Source: Bombella favorum
Lineage (GTDB): Bacteria > Pseudomonadota > Alphaproteobacteria > Acetobacterales > Acetobacteraceae
Direction of reading: 5' to 3'
Assembly: GCF_014048475.1 (NCBI RefSeq)
Contig: NZ_NWUS01000003.1
Coordinates: 124,001 to 188,000 of the forward strand
DNA length: 64,000 bases
The notes under the pieces: generated by a model
Databases searched by the model: none
What the model saw: the letters and a program-made list of their open reading frames with translations, nothing else
Told to the model about the DNA's origin: nothing
Made by a program: the position numbers and the translations under genes
Part shown: one piece after another, positions 53,637 to 62,821 of the stretch
Position numbering within the stretch: position 1 is the first letter of the stretch
How the letters are laid out: every line of letters starts with the position of its first letter

Positions 53637-55511
53637 TTACTTCTCGACAGTCCCAGCAAGCAGGCCTGCGAGCGTGCGGGCAAAGCCGCTGGGGTCTGGC
53701 AGGGCTTCGCCTTCCTGAACACGGGCAAGGTCCAGAAGGATGCGGGCATGTTCTGCAACGCTCTCGCCCTTCTCCACACGTTCAGCCAGCGCGCGGATGA
53801 GCGGGTGACGGGGATTGATCTCCAACACCGGCGGCAGGGCTGGCATCTCCTGCCCGGAACGGCGCATGAGACGCTGCATAGCCAAGTCCGGCCCGCCCTC
53901 GCTCGTCATCACCACGGCACTGCCTGTCAGACGCACGGTGCTGCGGACATCCTTCACAGCATCACCCAGAGCGTCCTTCAGGGCTGGAGACAGCTTTGCC
54001 ACATCGGCGGCTTCACCTTCTTCCTCGGTCTCCAGAGCGAACTTTTCAAGATCACCATGAGCCTGCGCTACAGAACGGAAGGTCTTGTCCTTGTAGGAAT
54101 GGAGACGGTCCGGCCAGAAGCTATCCACAGCGTCGGAGAGCAGCAGGACTTCTAGCCCACGAGCACGGAAACCTTCCAGCTGGGCAGATGCCTTGAGGGC
54201 ATTCAGATTGTCCCCGACCAGATAATAGATGGTCTCCTGCTCTGGCTTCATGCGGCTGATGTAGTCATCCAGCGTTGTCAGCTCATCATCACGAGTGGAA
54301 TGGAAGCGGGAGAACTCGGCAATTTCCTGCCGGTGTTCGGAATCTTCCCAGAGGCCTTCCTTGATAACGAGGCCGAAGTTGTTCCAGAAACCGGTGAAAG
54401 CCTCACCACCTTCCTGCGCACGCTTCTTGATCTCGCTGATGACACGCTTGGTCACGGCTTTGCGGATGCGGGCCAGAACCGGCGTGGATTGGAGCATCTC
54501 ACGGGAGACGTTCAACGGTAGGTCATCCGTATCGACTACACCCTGCACGAAACGCAGCCAGTTCGGCACCAGATTGGCTTCATCGGTGATGAACATGCGC
54601 TTTACATGCAGGTGCAAGCGGCTTTCACGGCTGCTCTGCTCCATAAAGTCGAACGGACGAGCACCGGGGAGGAACAGCAGGGAGGCAAATTCAACCGTGC
54701 CTTCAGCCTTCCAATGCAGTGTGGCGTAGGGTTCATCAAACGCACGAGCGACATGACGGTAGAACTCGGTATATTCCTCAGACGTGATCTCAGATTTCGG
54801 ACGTAGCCAGAGGGCTTTGCCCTCATTGATGGTTTCTTCCTTTTCCTTGCCATCTTCGTCCGGCTCATGCAGCACGACCGGCCATGCAATATGGTCAGCC
54901 CATTTGCGAATGATGCTGCGCAGACGCCACGGATCAATGAATTCCTCGGCATCGTCCTTCATATGCAGGACGATGTCCGTACCCGGACGGTCACGCTCGG
55001 CGGGGCCGAGGCTGTAAGAGCCTTTCCCTTCGGAGACCCAGCGAGCAGCTACATCCTCACCAGCGCGGCGGGATACGACATCCACCTTATCCGCCACCAT
55101 GAAAGCGGAATAGAAGCCCACACCAAACTGACCGATCAGGTTCGGGCGTTCTTCCGGCTTGGCATTGCTCAGCTTCTCACCGAAAGCCTTCGTACCGGAC
55201 CGAGCGATTGTGCCGAGATTCTGGGTCAGCTCATCCGGGCTCATGCCTAGCCCATCATCGGAAAGCGTGATCGTCTTGGCATCTTTATCGGCTGAGATAT
55301 GGATAGACGGCGTCTCTGGCAAGGAAAGGGCCGGGTTGGTCAATGCCTCGAAGCGGCGTTTGTCTATAGCATCGGCCGCATTGGCGACCAGCTCACGCAG
55401 AAAGATTTCCCGGTCGGAATAAAGAGAATGGACAACCAGATCGAGCAGCTGCCCAACCTCGGCACTGAAACTATGCTGCTTCATCTCTGCTGCGTTCTTG
55501 CCATCACTCAT
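53637..55511 (-). CDS. htpG: Hsp90 chaperone HtpG
   Basis: ATP-dependent cytoplasmic chaperone of 624 residues. The N-terminal ATPase domain holds [45 protein letters not shown] and [17 protein letters not shown], the Bergerat-fold motifs. The middle domain has [14 protein letters not shown]-like [16 protein letters not shown] and the C-terminal dimerisation domain ends in a basic/acidic tail. The ATG at 55511 has GGAGGAG 11 bases upstream; the longer in-frame start at 55568 is rejected. Confidence 0.95.
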   Translation of the reverse strand: MSDGKNAAEMKQHSFSAEVGQLLDLVVHSLYSDREIFLRELVANAADAIDKRRFEALTNPALSLPETPSIHISADKDAKTITLSDDGLGMSPDELTQNLGTIARSGTKAFGEKLSNAKPEERPNLIGQFGVGFYSAFMVADKVDVVSRRAGEDVAARWVSEGKGSYSLGPAERDRPGTDIVLHMKDDAEEFIDPWRLRSIIRKWADHIAWPVVLHEPDEDGKEKEETINEGKALWLRPKSEITSEEYTEFYRHVARAFDEPYATLHWKAEGTVEFASLLFLPGARPFDFMEQSSRESRLHLHVKRMFITDEANLVPNWLRFVQGVVDTDDLPLNVSREMLQSTPVLARIRKAVTKRVISEIKKRAQEGGEAFTGFWNNFGLVIKEGLWEDSEHRQEIAEFSRFHSTRDDELTTLDDYISRMKPEQETIYYLVGDNLNALKASAQLEGFRARGLEVLLLSDAVDSFWPDRLHSYKDKTFRSVAQAHGDLEKFALETEEEGEAADVAKLSPALKDALGDAVKDVRSTVRLTGSAVVMTSEGGPDLAMQRLMRRSGQEMPALPPVLEINPRHPLIRALAERVEKGESVAEHARILLDLARVQEGEALPDPSGFARTLAGLLAGTVEK

Positions 55512-55682
55512 GATGCGTCGCTCTCCTCCAAAATGGCAGGCTCCATAGGCTTCATCTTCTGCGGCCATCCTGCCCCGCCGCCATAAGATGGTGCAGATAT
55601 GGGAGAGGCCCTTCCCGCTTTCAAGCTATTAACAGAGCGGGAAGGAGTTGTTCATGGTCCTCATGAAACCACAAGAAGGACC

Positions 55683-56480
55683 TCAAACGAGGCCAAGAGA
55701 TGTTCCTTCATCCACCACGATGGCCGACCCATGCAGGGCTACAGCCCCCGGGCCAGCAAGAAACTGCACCACAGCGGCAATATCTTCCGGCGTAGAGAAG
55801 CTCCGCTTACTGGGGTTGGCGTCTGCCACGGCCTTCAGGACATCAGCCTTCGTAGGGTCGTTGATCAACGCATCATGCATGGAGGTCTTTACCCGGCCCG
55901 GCTCCACGGCATTGATGTTAATACCCAACGGCCCGAGTTCGAGAGCAAGACTGCGGACTAATGCCGTAGCAGCCGCCTTACTGGCAGCATAACCCGCATA
56001 CCCAGCAAAACCATAAAACCCACAGATGGAGGAAATGGCTACAATCTTCCCTCCCGGCACATCACCTTCTTTACGCCGGATGAACGGCAGGGCCGCCTGC
56101 ACGACGTGCCACATGCCATTGACGTTGATGGTCATCATTTTATCGAACGCATCAGGCGTTTCATCCGTAATGGGCGTTCCAAAAAACACACCTGCGGAAT
56201 GAACTAGAACATCCAGCGTCCCAGCTTTATCGCCAATGCTCTTCATCACCGTTTTTACGGCAGCAAAATCTGTAATGTTCACACCATAAGCACAAACATG
56301 CACATCATGTCCTGCTTCCCGGCCTGCTGCCTCTACAGTCTGAACAATTTTTGTATAATCACGCTCCGGGTTACTGCCCAGAAGGATAAGATTATCCCCT
56401 GCCCGTGCAAATGTCTCTGCAATCGCCAGCCCAATGCCGGAGGTACCACCCGTTACCAATACGGTTCTACCCTGTGTCAT
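55683..56480 (-). CDS. Short-chain dehydrogenase/reductase
   Basis: Classical SDR of 265 residues with the cofactor motif VTGGTSGIGLAIAE near the N-terminus, the catalytic Ser in ISSICGFYG, and the active-site YAGYAASKAA (YxxxK). The C-terminal VEPGRVKTSMHD and GPGAVALHGSAIVVDEG segments complete the fold. Substrate unknown; a sugar, polyol or ketone is likely. ATG 56480 is used; a GTG two codons upstream (56486) is possible. Ribosome site AAGGAA. Confidence 0.9.
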   Translation of the reverse strand: MTQGRTVLVTGGTSGIGLAIAETFARAGDNLILLGSNPERDYTKIVQTVEAAGREAGHDVHVCAYGVNITDFAAVKTVMKSIGDKAGTLDVLVHSAGVFFGTPITDETPDAFDKMMTINVNGMWHVVQAALPFIRRKEGDVPGGKIVAISSICGFYGFAGYAGYAASKAAATALVRSLALELGPLGININAVEPGRVKTSMHDALINDPTKADVLKAVADANPSKRSFSTPEDIAAVVQFLAGPGAVALHGSAIVVDEGTSLGLV

Positions 56481-56596
56481 ACCCACTATTTTCCTTCCAC
56501 ATCGTCATGCCACGACCTGAATGGCCATAGCTCAAGATATGGTCAGACGGGCACGACTTGTCCACCATGCCCGCCCCGGAACAAGTTGTCCGGTTT

Positions 56597-58351
56597 TTAG
56601 AACGTACTACCGCCCAGCCTTACGCCCTCTCCAGTAGTTGAGTCGACCTCGCAGAGATAAGGGCCAGCAGCCAGAAGCTCGATGGACAGGAAAAGCGGTT
56701 GAGCTGTTTTCTCCGCCCTATCAGACAGAACAAGACGAGCCTCGCCCTTGGTCCAACGGCAAGGAGATGCTTCTTGCACATCCCACCCATCCCGTTGGGG
56801 CGCGGAGAGAAAGCCCGTCACCTCTTCCCGCATACCATCTTCCCAAAAGAGTTGTACGCGACTAACCAACACACCTAGCCAGCGTCTATCATCCACAAAA
56901 GGACCAATCACATCACAGGGACGACTGATGCGGGAGATAAGCCTAACCTCATCGCATGTCTCTGTCAGACGGAACAGATACCGTTTCCCAGCCTTGCGAA
57001 CCAAAGGCAAAGCATGACCTGATGGAGCCAATACAGTCAGATCAGGATCGGTGACTAAGTCTCTCGTTTCATTTATTCCTAATATGGAACGTTCCTGAAT
57101 CTTACGATAAACAGGCTCCACAAAGGCCCGCTGAACACCTAGCGGTGCCGCTGCATCTTTCTCCCAGCACCGGCTAATACTTTCGGACCACTGGCCGGCC
57201 TGAAAAACAAAGCCATGACGATTGCCAGTTTCTAGGTAACTTTCCGTCAGCGCACCATCGACCTCGACAATGGCGTGAGGCTCGACCTCGAAATGCCAAT
57301 AATCATATTCCGTAAGGCTTCGATCATAGAAAATAGAAGAGCCATTGACCAACATCCGTACCGGGATGAAATGGCCCTCCAGCAAAAGACAATGCTCTGC
57401 CGTAACGAACATATCCTTCTGCGGTACATTATCCGCCAGTGCATTCCGCCGGATGCATACAGGCCAGCCCGCCTCATCATCGGGTAATTCAGGCCGAACA
57501 GAAACATGCCCTTGCCCAACCCACGTAACCCGTCGAAGACCCTGTGACTGCCCCTCGGCCGTAAAGACCTGCACGGAATCCCCTACAGCTAACGTCTCCA
57601 CGGCTACGGTTCCCGTGTCCGTGCGGACCATACTGCCGGGCAGATAACAGGTTATGACACCACCCCTTCCATCATCATGACCATTATTTCTGGTAAAATT
57701 ATAGCCATAGCCCGTGATATTCCCCAGAAAATCCCGCTTGACCGTACCGTTAACTCGTAGATTAAACGGATCACCTTGCAGCGTTGTTGTCCGCCCGAGG
57801 CTCAAAAAACCCAGGGCATCAATCCCATCACCAATTTTTGTCCGGTCCGTGCTGGGGTCGTAAACAGCCCCGACAGACTGCGTATTCGGAAAGTCCATGA
57901 CAAAATTTGAGGGAATTTGTGTTGTTGGTCTACCGAGACCGTCCACAAAATTAACTGGAACATCAAGCCGGACACCAAACCCCTGCACTTCTATCCGCAG
58001 CTCACCAGCATTAGGCCCCACCGTAATGGAGGACACTGCAGAAGCACTCAACAAACTGGAACGAATAACAAGGCGCCCCCCATCCAGCGTAAGCGAATTG
58101 CCTAGCCCTAGATTGACGAACCCCCCACCTACATAAGCTGTTGCGCCCCCCTGCACAGTGATGGAACAGTCACCACGCACCTGCCCTAAGAGAGAAGACA
58201 GGTCTACCTGAACAGGATCACCCGGTGAGGTATCCCGCGTGCGGGTCACAACGATGGATGAAAGCCCCCCAAAATCCAAAAGACTGGGGATTGATCCACT
58301 ACCGTAGATAGTGGCTTTGCCAGCTTCCAACCTGATTAATGCCATGGCCAT
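56597..58351 (-). CDS. Hint-domain surface-type protein
   Basis: 584-residue protein with an N-terminal beta-rich part (residues 1-230, repeated short strands rich in Gly and Val, like passenger or adhesin domains) followed by a Hint domain of the Hint_2 type. The Hint domain starts with the nucleophile Cys235 in ITCYLPGSMVRTDTGTVAVETLAVGD and has block B VTAEHCLLLEG with Thr317 and His320. These residues allow N-S acyl shift and autocleavage. About 200 further residues follow. No Sec signal is visible, so export may be by another route. Gene stands between AT-rich flanks; the family is frequent in Acetobacteraceae but its role is not established. Confidence 0.8.
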   Translation of the reverse strand: MAMALIRLEAGKATIYGSGSIPSLLDFGGLSSIVVTRTRDTSPGDPVQVDLSSLLGQVRGDCSITVQGGATAYVGGGFVNLGLGNSLTLDGGRLVIRSSLLSASAVSSITVGPNAGELRIEVQGFGVRLDVPVNFVDGLGRPTTQIPSNFVMDFPNTQSVGAVYDPSTDRTKIGDGIDALGFLSLGRTTTLQGDPFNLRVNGTVKRDFLGNITGYGYNFTRNNGHDDGRGGVITCYLPGSMVRTDTGTVAVETLAVGDSVQVFTAEGQSQGLRRVTWVGQGHVSVRPELPDDEAGWPVCIRRNALADNVPQKDMFVTAEHCLLLEGHFIPVRMLVNGSSIFYDRSLTEYDYWHFEVEPHAIVEVDGALTESYLETGNRHGFVFQAGQWSESISRCWEKDAAAPLGVQRAFVEPVYRKIQERSILGINETRDLVTDPDLTVLAPSGHALPLVRKAGKRYLFRLTETCDEVRLISRISRPCDVIGPFVDDRRWLGVLVSRVQLFWEDGMREEVTGFLSAPQRDGWDVQEASPCRWTKGEARLVLSDRAEKTAQPLFLSIELLAAGPYLCEVDSTTGEGVRLGGSTF

Positions 58352-58610
58352 GTATTATATGCCCCGTTAGCCATTATGAAACGGGGAATGACTTAGGTCA
58401 TTTTATTTAAAGTAAAATTAAAATACCCTTTTAAAAAAGCAATTTACGCGTTTAAAAAAGATAAACATGAAGTATAAACCAAAATTATGCCAATATTGTC
58501 TATATTTCTACACAATATACCAATTTTTGACATAGTTACACTCCTCATCATGCCCCACCTTTCAGGAAAATTATTTCACCCTACTCAGTGAAGCACATCA
58601 GCTAATGGAG

Positions 58611-59600
58611 TTAGAACCAGCTACGGATACCAAAGGTGAAACGGGCCTCACTTGCCGTCTCACCCCGTTTCCGCGCCATATGCCGCCCTTGCGTAAGGGG
58701 AGAATCATATGTCACGGCAACATAAGGAGCCATTTTACGCCAAACCTCATACCGCAGACGCAACCCGGTATCGATATCCGCCAACCCTGACCCAATCTGC
58801 CGCCTTGGGTCAGCACGACTATAAAGATTCAACTCCACTTGCGGTTGAAGAATCAGCCTGTTGGTCAACAGAATATCGTAAGAACCCTCAAACCGAGCCG
58901 CTACACCACGATCACTGAAATAACCGGTCGCCTGCACCTCGAACTGGTACAGGGCCAACCCCTCCACACCAAAAGCACCCCAGGCACGGGTCCGACGACT
59001 ATCCAAATCCAACCGGACACCACCCTGAAGGTTAAAGTAAGTGGAGATCGCCCGGCTATAAAGCAGTTCCTGATCCCCATCATGAACTTTCCCTTTTGTC
59101 ATGGTGCCTTCGCTCTTCAGCCAGAGACGGTTATAATCTCCACCATACCAAGCCTCACCATCCCAACGGAGTGATGACTTTCCACCAGCCTGATACCGCC
59201 CCTCAAACTCATCCAGCACACCATGAAACCAGCGGCCCATATCCATTGCATGCATATGGTGCCCAATATCCACTACGGGAGCGGGTGCATCTACGGCTTT
59301 ATGAACGATGCGGGGCTTTTTCTCCGATAGCGGCTTTCCGATAGTCTGTGCCTTCAGTGTGGCAGGGTGGGAAGATGCCTTCATACCCGGCATGTCCATA
59401 CCCTCCATATCGGACATATCCATATCGCCCATGTCCGACATATTCATTCCGGACATGTTATGATCGCTCTCCCCGACAGGCGACATGGTTCTCCCATTAT
59501 CAGGCGCAGAATGGGTTATCATCATCCCATCCATTGCCTGCGCTGCCGTGGCCAGAAAACACCCTATTAGTATCAGGGGCAGTGATTTCCCTGTTTTCAT
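58611..59600 (-). CDS. copB: Copper resistance outer-membrane protein CopB/PcoB
   Basis: Outer-membrane beta-barrel that with CopA forms the periplasmic copper resistance pair. A signal peptide ends near AAQA-MD. A Met-rich stretch follows (MSGMNMSDMGDMDMSDMEG at residues 48-66, then MDMPGM), which should bind copper; its DNA is an imperfect tandem repeat at about 59379-59461. The barrel begins near GRWFHGVLDEFEGRYQ and ends in GIRSWF with terminal Phe. The ATG at 59600 overlaps the copA stop (ATGA). An in-frame start at 59666 lies inside copA and is rejected. Confidence 0.92.
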   Translation of the reverse strand: MKTGKSLPLILIGCFLATAAQAMDGMMITHSAPDNGRTMSPVGESDHNMSGMNMSDMGDMDMSDMEGMDMPGMKASSHPATLKAQTIGKPLSEKKPRIVHKAVDAPAPVVDIGHHMHAMDMGRWFHGVLDEFEGRYQAGGKSSLRWDGEAWYGGDYNRLWLKSEGTMTKGKVHDGDQELLYSRAISTYFNLQGGVRLDLDSRRTRAWGAFGVEGLALYQFEVQATGYFSDRGVAARFEGSYDILLTNRLILQPQVELNLYSRADPRRQIGSGLADIDTGLRLRYEVWRKMAPYVAVTYDSPLTQGRHMARKRGETASEARFTFGIRSWF

Positions 59601-61300
59601 GAGATTACCACCTCCCGGAACATACCAGTTTGCATATGGTACATAAGGTGGCAGTGATACGCCCATGTGCCCGGCGCATCTGCCGTTACCAGCACGCTCA
59701 TGCGGGAACCGGGCTGCGAGATGACGGTATGTTTTAAAGGCCGATGCTGGTCATCCGCCCCATTTTCCAACTCACTCCAAAGACCATGAAGATGAAGAGG
59801 ATGTTCCATCATCGTATCATTAATAATCGTAAAACGAACTCGCTCACCTCGGGCCAGGTGGATTGGTCCGGATTCGGAATATTTGCGGCCATTAAAGCCC
59901 CATATATACCGCTCCATATTCCCCGTAAGATGTAGGATGATCTCCCGTGAGGGGGGGCGTTGATCCGGTGGTGGCCGCAAGGCAACAAGATCGCTATAGG
60001 CCAGCACACGGCGACTTATGCCTTCCAGCCCATCCCCCGGACTGCTGACACGCTCAATCGGGCTGGCAGCCACATTCTGGTTTTCCACATTTAAGGGCGG
60101 AGGACCGGGATCATCAATCTCATCAGCCGGTGTCCGTTGTATGACGGGCGGCATGGCCATGCCCTTCATACTACCCTTCATGGGCATGGCCATACCCATA
60201 TCCACCATGCCCCGCACGGGTCGGGGGTCCATCGGTGGCACGTCTCCCAGCAGGCCATATCGTGGCGTCAACGTGCCACGGGCATAGCCTGTTCGGTCCT
60301 CACTTTGGGCGAAGATCGTATAAGGCTGTGCCTTCTGTGGTTTCACCATTACGACATAAGTCTCGCCCGGACCGATACGAAACTCATCAACCGGCACGGG
60401 AACAACGGGATTCCCGTCTGCTTCCACCACCTGCATCTCCAGCCCCGGGATGCGAACATCAAACAGCGTCATAGCCGCTGCATTGATGATGTGCAGGCAG
60501 ACCTGCTCACCAGGCTGAAACAGCCCGCTCCATCCAGCTGATGGGGCCTCACCATTCATGAGATATGTATATAAGACCCCACTGACATCAGAGATATCTG
60601 TGGCACTCATCCGCATGTGGGACCACTGCAAACGGCTCTTCAACGCCGCACCCAGGCCGCCCGCACGGCGGCTTTCCTCTGGCAAGGACGCAAGACTACG
60701 CTGCCGGAAATTGTAATAATCGTCCTGCATCTTGAGGTTATCGACAATCTGCTCTGCCGATACGTCCGACCAATCCGACAGCAGAATCATATGGTCCCGA
60801 TCAGCCTTTGGCAGCAGGGATGGCCCCATAGGCTCGACCACCAAAGCCCCGTAAAGGCCCGCTGATTCCTGATGGCCCATATGGCTATGATACCAATATG
60901 TTCCACTCTGGAGGACCGGAAAGGAATAAGTGAACTTTCCACCAGCAGGAATCCCGGCAAAGCTCAGCCCCGGCACACCATCCTGATCACTTGATAGGCG
61001 GATGCCGTGCCAGTGCAGGGATGTTGGTTCATCCATGTGATTATGAACATGAATACGAACCTCCCGCCCTTCCTGCCAACGCAGAACAGGGCCGGGCATC
61101 TGACCATTAATGCAATATCCCTCGCCAGAATGCCCCGCAATACGGACCTTCCGACGGGTAATATGCAGGTCCATCTCCAGTGGTGGAAGCGGTTTGGTCA
61201 TGGAGAGTTCGGCCCGGCCTGTCCCTGACAGAGCCACAAAAGAGCCCGCTGCCCCCAAACCAGCCAGAAACTGGCGGCGCAGCATGGAATGATGCGACAT
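59597..61300 (-). CDS. copA: Multicopper oxidase CopA
   Basis: Periplasmic multicopper oxidase that oxidises Cu(I) to less toxic Cu(II). A Tat signal (LRRQFLAGLGAAGSFVALSG) lies at the N-terminus. Copper ligands are in LHWHG (residues 95-99), WYHSH (136-140), HPLHLHG and HCHLMYHMQTGM at the C-terminus, so type 1, 2 and 3 sites look complete. A Met-rich segment near residue 395 (MGMAMPMKGSMKGMAMP) is the usual extra copper-binding loop. Four-base overlap with copB. Confidence 0.93.
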   Translation of the reverse strand: MSHHSMLRRQFLAGLGAAGSFVALSGTGRAELSMTKPLPPLEMDLHITRRKVRIAGHSGEGYCINGQMPGPVLRWQEGREVRIHVHNHMDEPTSLHWHGIRLSSDQDGVPGLSFAGIPAGGKFTYSFPVLQSGTYWYHSHMGHQESAGLYGALVVEPMGPSLLPKADRDHMILLSDWSDVSAEQIVDNLKMQDDYYNFRQRSLASLPEESRRAGGLGAALKSRLQWSHMRMSATDISDVSGVLYTYLMNGEAPSAGWSGLFQPGEQVCLHIINAAAMTLFDVRIPGLEMQVVEADGNPVVPVPVDEFRIGPGETYVVMVKPQKAQPYTIFAQSEDRTGYARGTLTPRYGLLGDVPPMDPRPVRGMVDMGMAMPMKGSMKGMAMPPVIQRTPADEIDDPGPPPLNVENQNVAASPIERVSSPGDGLEGISRRVLAYSDLVALRPPPDQRPPSREIILHLTGNMERYIWGFNGRKYSESGPIHLARGERVRFTIINDTMMEHPLHLHGLWSELENGADDQHRPLKHTVISQPGSRMSVLVTADAPGTWAYHCHLMYHMQTGMFREVVIS

Positions 61301-61368
61301 GATAAACTAACGACCTGAAAGACATGACACGAACAGCCAGCCCCTACAGGGCTGACAGAAAAGGCAAG

Positions 61369-61746
61369 TCAGACAGACAGTGCAGCAGGTGGACGCCAAG
61401 GAAGTGCACTAAGGGACCACAAAGGCCGTTGTACTTCATAAAACGGGAAGGTCGCTTTCGACATCCGTACGGGGTGCAGTATCTGCTTTTCTGGCAAAAG
61501 CCCAGCCTCGCAAACCGCATGATGGCTCTGACAGCATGGGGCCATGCCATCTTCCATAGCCATTCGGGATGAGGATGTATCGTCCATCATCATGTCCGGC
61601 ATACCCATCGCAGATTGCAGATGGACCATGGAGGATGGCATGTCCATTCCACCAGCCATAGCCGTAGGCATGACAAATAGCGGCAACTGCATCATCAGAC
61701 ACAGCACTACCCCCATCACCATACGAAAGAGCCATCTAACTGGCAT
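61369..61746 (-). CDS. Met-rich exported protein leading the copper operon
   Basis: 125 residues with a signal peptide (cleavage near AMA-GG, residue 31) and a Met-rich region (residues 34-68, for example MGMPDMMMDD) followed by a Cys/His cluster CCQSHHAVC (Cys71, Cys72, Cys79, His75, His76). These are potential Cu(I) ligands, so the protein may sequester periplasmic copper. It lies upstream of copA-copB on the same strand, with a 68-base gap. I do not recognise a named family; some copper loci carry small Met- or Cys-rich leaders of this kind. Confidence 0.72.
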   Translation of the reverse strand: MPVRWLFRMVMGVVLCLMMQLPLFVMPTAMAGGMDMPSSMVHLQSAMGMPDMMMDDTSSSRMAMEDGMAPCCQSHHAVCEAGLLPEKQILHPVRMSKATFPFYEVQRPLWSLSALPWRPPAALSV

Positions 61747-61846
61747 GATACGCCTTTTCTCCTCCTGCGATCCTCACCAGATTAAGGAGGTTCCTCCCTT
61801 TTGGGAAGGCAATTCCTAACATCCCCTTATCACAAGCGAGATTTTC
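61747..61846. promoter_or_regulatory. Divergent copper promoter region
   Basis: 100 bases between the Met-rich protein gene and copZ. It contains GGTTCCTCCCTTTTGGGAAGG (about 61789-61809), an imperfect dyad (GTTCC and GGAAGG) that resembles, but does not match well, the CCTTCC-N7-GGAAGG boxes of CueR-type regulators. No cueR-like gene is in the window, so the call is weak. Confidence 0.3.
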
Positions 61847-62056
61847 ATGAGCCACTCCCTAACCCTGCCTATCATCGGCCTGAAATGCGAGGGCTGCATC
61901 CGCTCTCTGACCCGTGCCCTTGAAGCCTCCCCAGCCATTGAGACAGCCACTGTCACGCTCGACCCGCCACAGGCGCACATCATTTTCGCTGGCCCCGCCC
62001 TCTCTAGGGAGGACTGTGCGCTCCTCATTCAGAAGGCCGGTTTCGAGACGGCCTAA
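61847..62056 (+). CDS. copZ: CopZ-like heavy-metal-associated protein
   Basis: 69-residue cytoplasmic copper chaperone with the ferredoxin-like HMA fold. The metal motif is GLKCEGC with Cys14 and Cys17; the remaining SLTRALEASPAIETATVTLDPPQAHI and LIQKAGFETA are typical. It is divergent from the copper operon. A P-type ATPase partner is not encoded in the window. Confidence 0.9.
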   Translation: MSHSLTLPIIGLKCEGCIRSLTRALEASPAIETATVTLDPPQAHIIFAGPALSREDCALLIQKAGFETA

Positions 62057-62060
62057 AGAA

Positions 62061-62096
62061 AAGAACCACCGGGGTCCATGGCCCCCGGTGGTTCTT
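62061..62096. terminator. Stem-loop after copZ
   Basis: AAGAACCACCGGGG (62061-62074) and CCCCGGTGGTTCTT (62083-62096) form a perfect 14-bp stem with an 8-base loop. It lies between convergent copZ and the first microcin-like gene and can serve both. Confidence 0.85.
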
Positions 62097-62142
62097 CAAT
62101 ATCCATATCACCGCCCTGAACAGGCAGTCGTGTCATGGTAGA

Positions 62143-62559
62143 TTAGAAAAGTCCGCCACCCTTGGGCAGCAGGCTGCCTGTCAGGAAGGACTGCACCGCA
62201 CCATCACGGTAGCCCTGTGTCCCAACATAACCACCGGACAGACCCAGCATTGCGCCCGTCAGGCCACCAAACGCCAGTCCCAGAATCACGCCGACGGCCT
62301 CAGCAATCACGCCAACACCGATGACACCGCCTGTACCGTTGGCACCACCGTTAGCACCACCTGTGAGGCCACCAACGGCCGCACCGACAACACCATCCAC
62401 GATGCCGCCAACGAGGCTATCTGCCAAACCAAGCGAAGCACGCACAGGGAAAAGGCCAGTGCTGCTATTGCTGCTTCCTGAAGAACCCGTCCCGTCACGG
62501 TAGCCGAAGAGACCAGCACCAGATACCGCACCAAGCTCGTTAAAAGAAAGTTCACGCAT
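62143..62559 (-). CDS. Microcin-like precursor 1 with double-glycine-type leader
   Basis: 138-residue peptide, likely a secreted class II-type microcin or related bacteriocin precursor. The N-terminus MRELSFNELGAVSGAG closely follows the leader of microcin V (MRTLTLNELDSVSGG), but the cleavage pair is Gly14-Ala15 instead of Gly-Gly. The mature part (about 123 residues) is Gly-rich with many GxxxG-like spacings and long apolar segments (VIGVGVIAEAVGVILGLAFGG), so it may insert in membranes. It has no Cys. An AAAGG ribosome site precedes the ATG. It is paralogous to the gene at 62822 (shared GLADS and GVIGVG/GVLGIG segments). The target is unknown. Confidence 0.78.
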   Translation of the reverse strand: MRELSFNELGAVSGAGLFGYRDGTGSSGSSNSSTGLFPVRASLGLADSLVGGIVDGVVGAAVGGLTGGANGGANGTGGVIGVGVIAEAVGVILGLAFGGLTGAMLGLSGGYVGTQGYRDGAVQSFLTGSLLPKGGGLF

Positions 62560-62583
62560 TTCTAGAACCTTTCAATAAACTCA

Positions 62584-62599
62584 CACTCAATTGCGAGTG
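62584..62599. repeat. Inverted repeat between the microcin-like genes
   Basis: CACTC (62584-62588) and GAGTG (62595-62599) flank AATTGC, 25 bases upstream of the microcin-like gene 1 start. It may be part of a leader hairpin or an operator; the rest of the divergent region (62600-62821) is strongly AT-rich and has no open frame long enough for an immunity protein. Confidence 0.35.
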
Positions 62600-62821
62600 G
62601 GAGCAGTATGCATTAAAAAATGGAAATATGTTTTCATTATGTCGCTGTTATTTTTGATTTTTTACCATATTTTTTATAATTTATTACCTACGCACTCCTA
62701 TTTTGTACTTTTCCTTATTTTTAAATCTACCTTCTCTGTTTTTTAACATTAATTCCCTAGAGTCCCGCATCGGTGACAGTCATAGAGACTGCCCAACCCT
62801 CTGTAGTTTAAGGTACAAAAC

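Noticed and set aside
59379-59461. Short imperfect tandem repeat as a CRISPR or regulatory repeat
   Set aside because: It encodes the Met-rich, copper-binding stretch of CopB in frame and has no spacer pattern.
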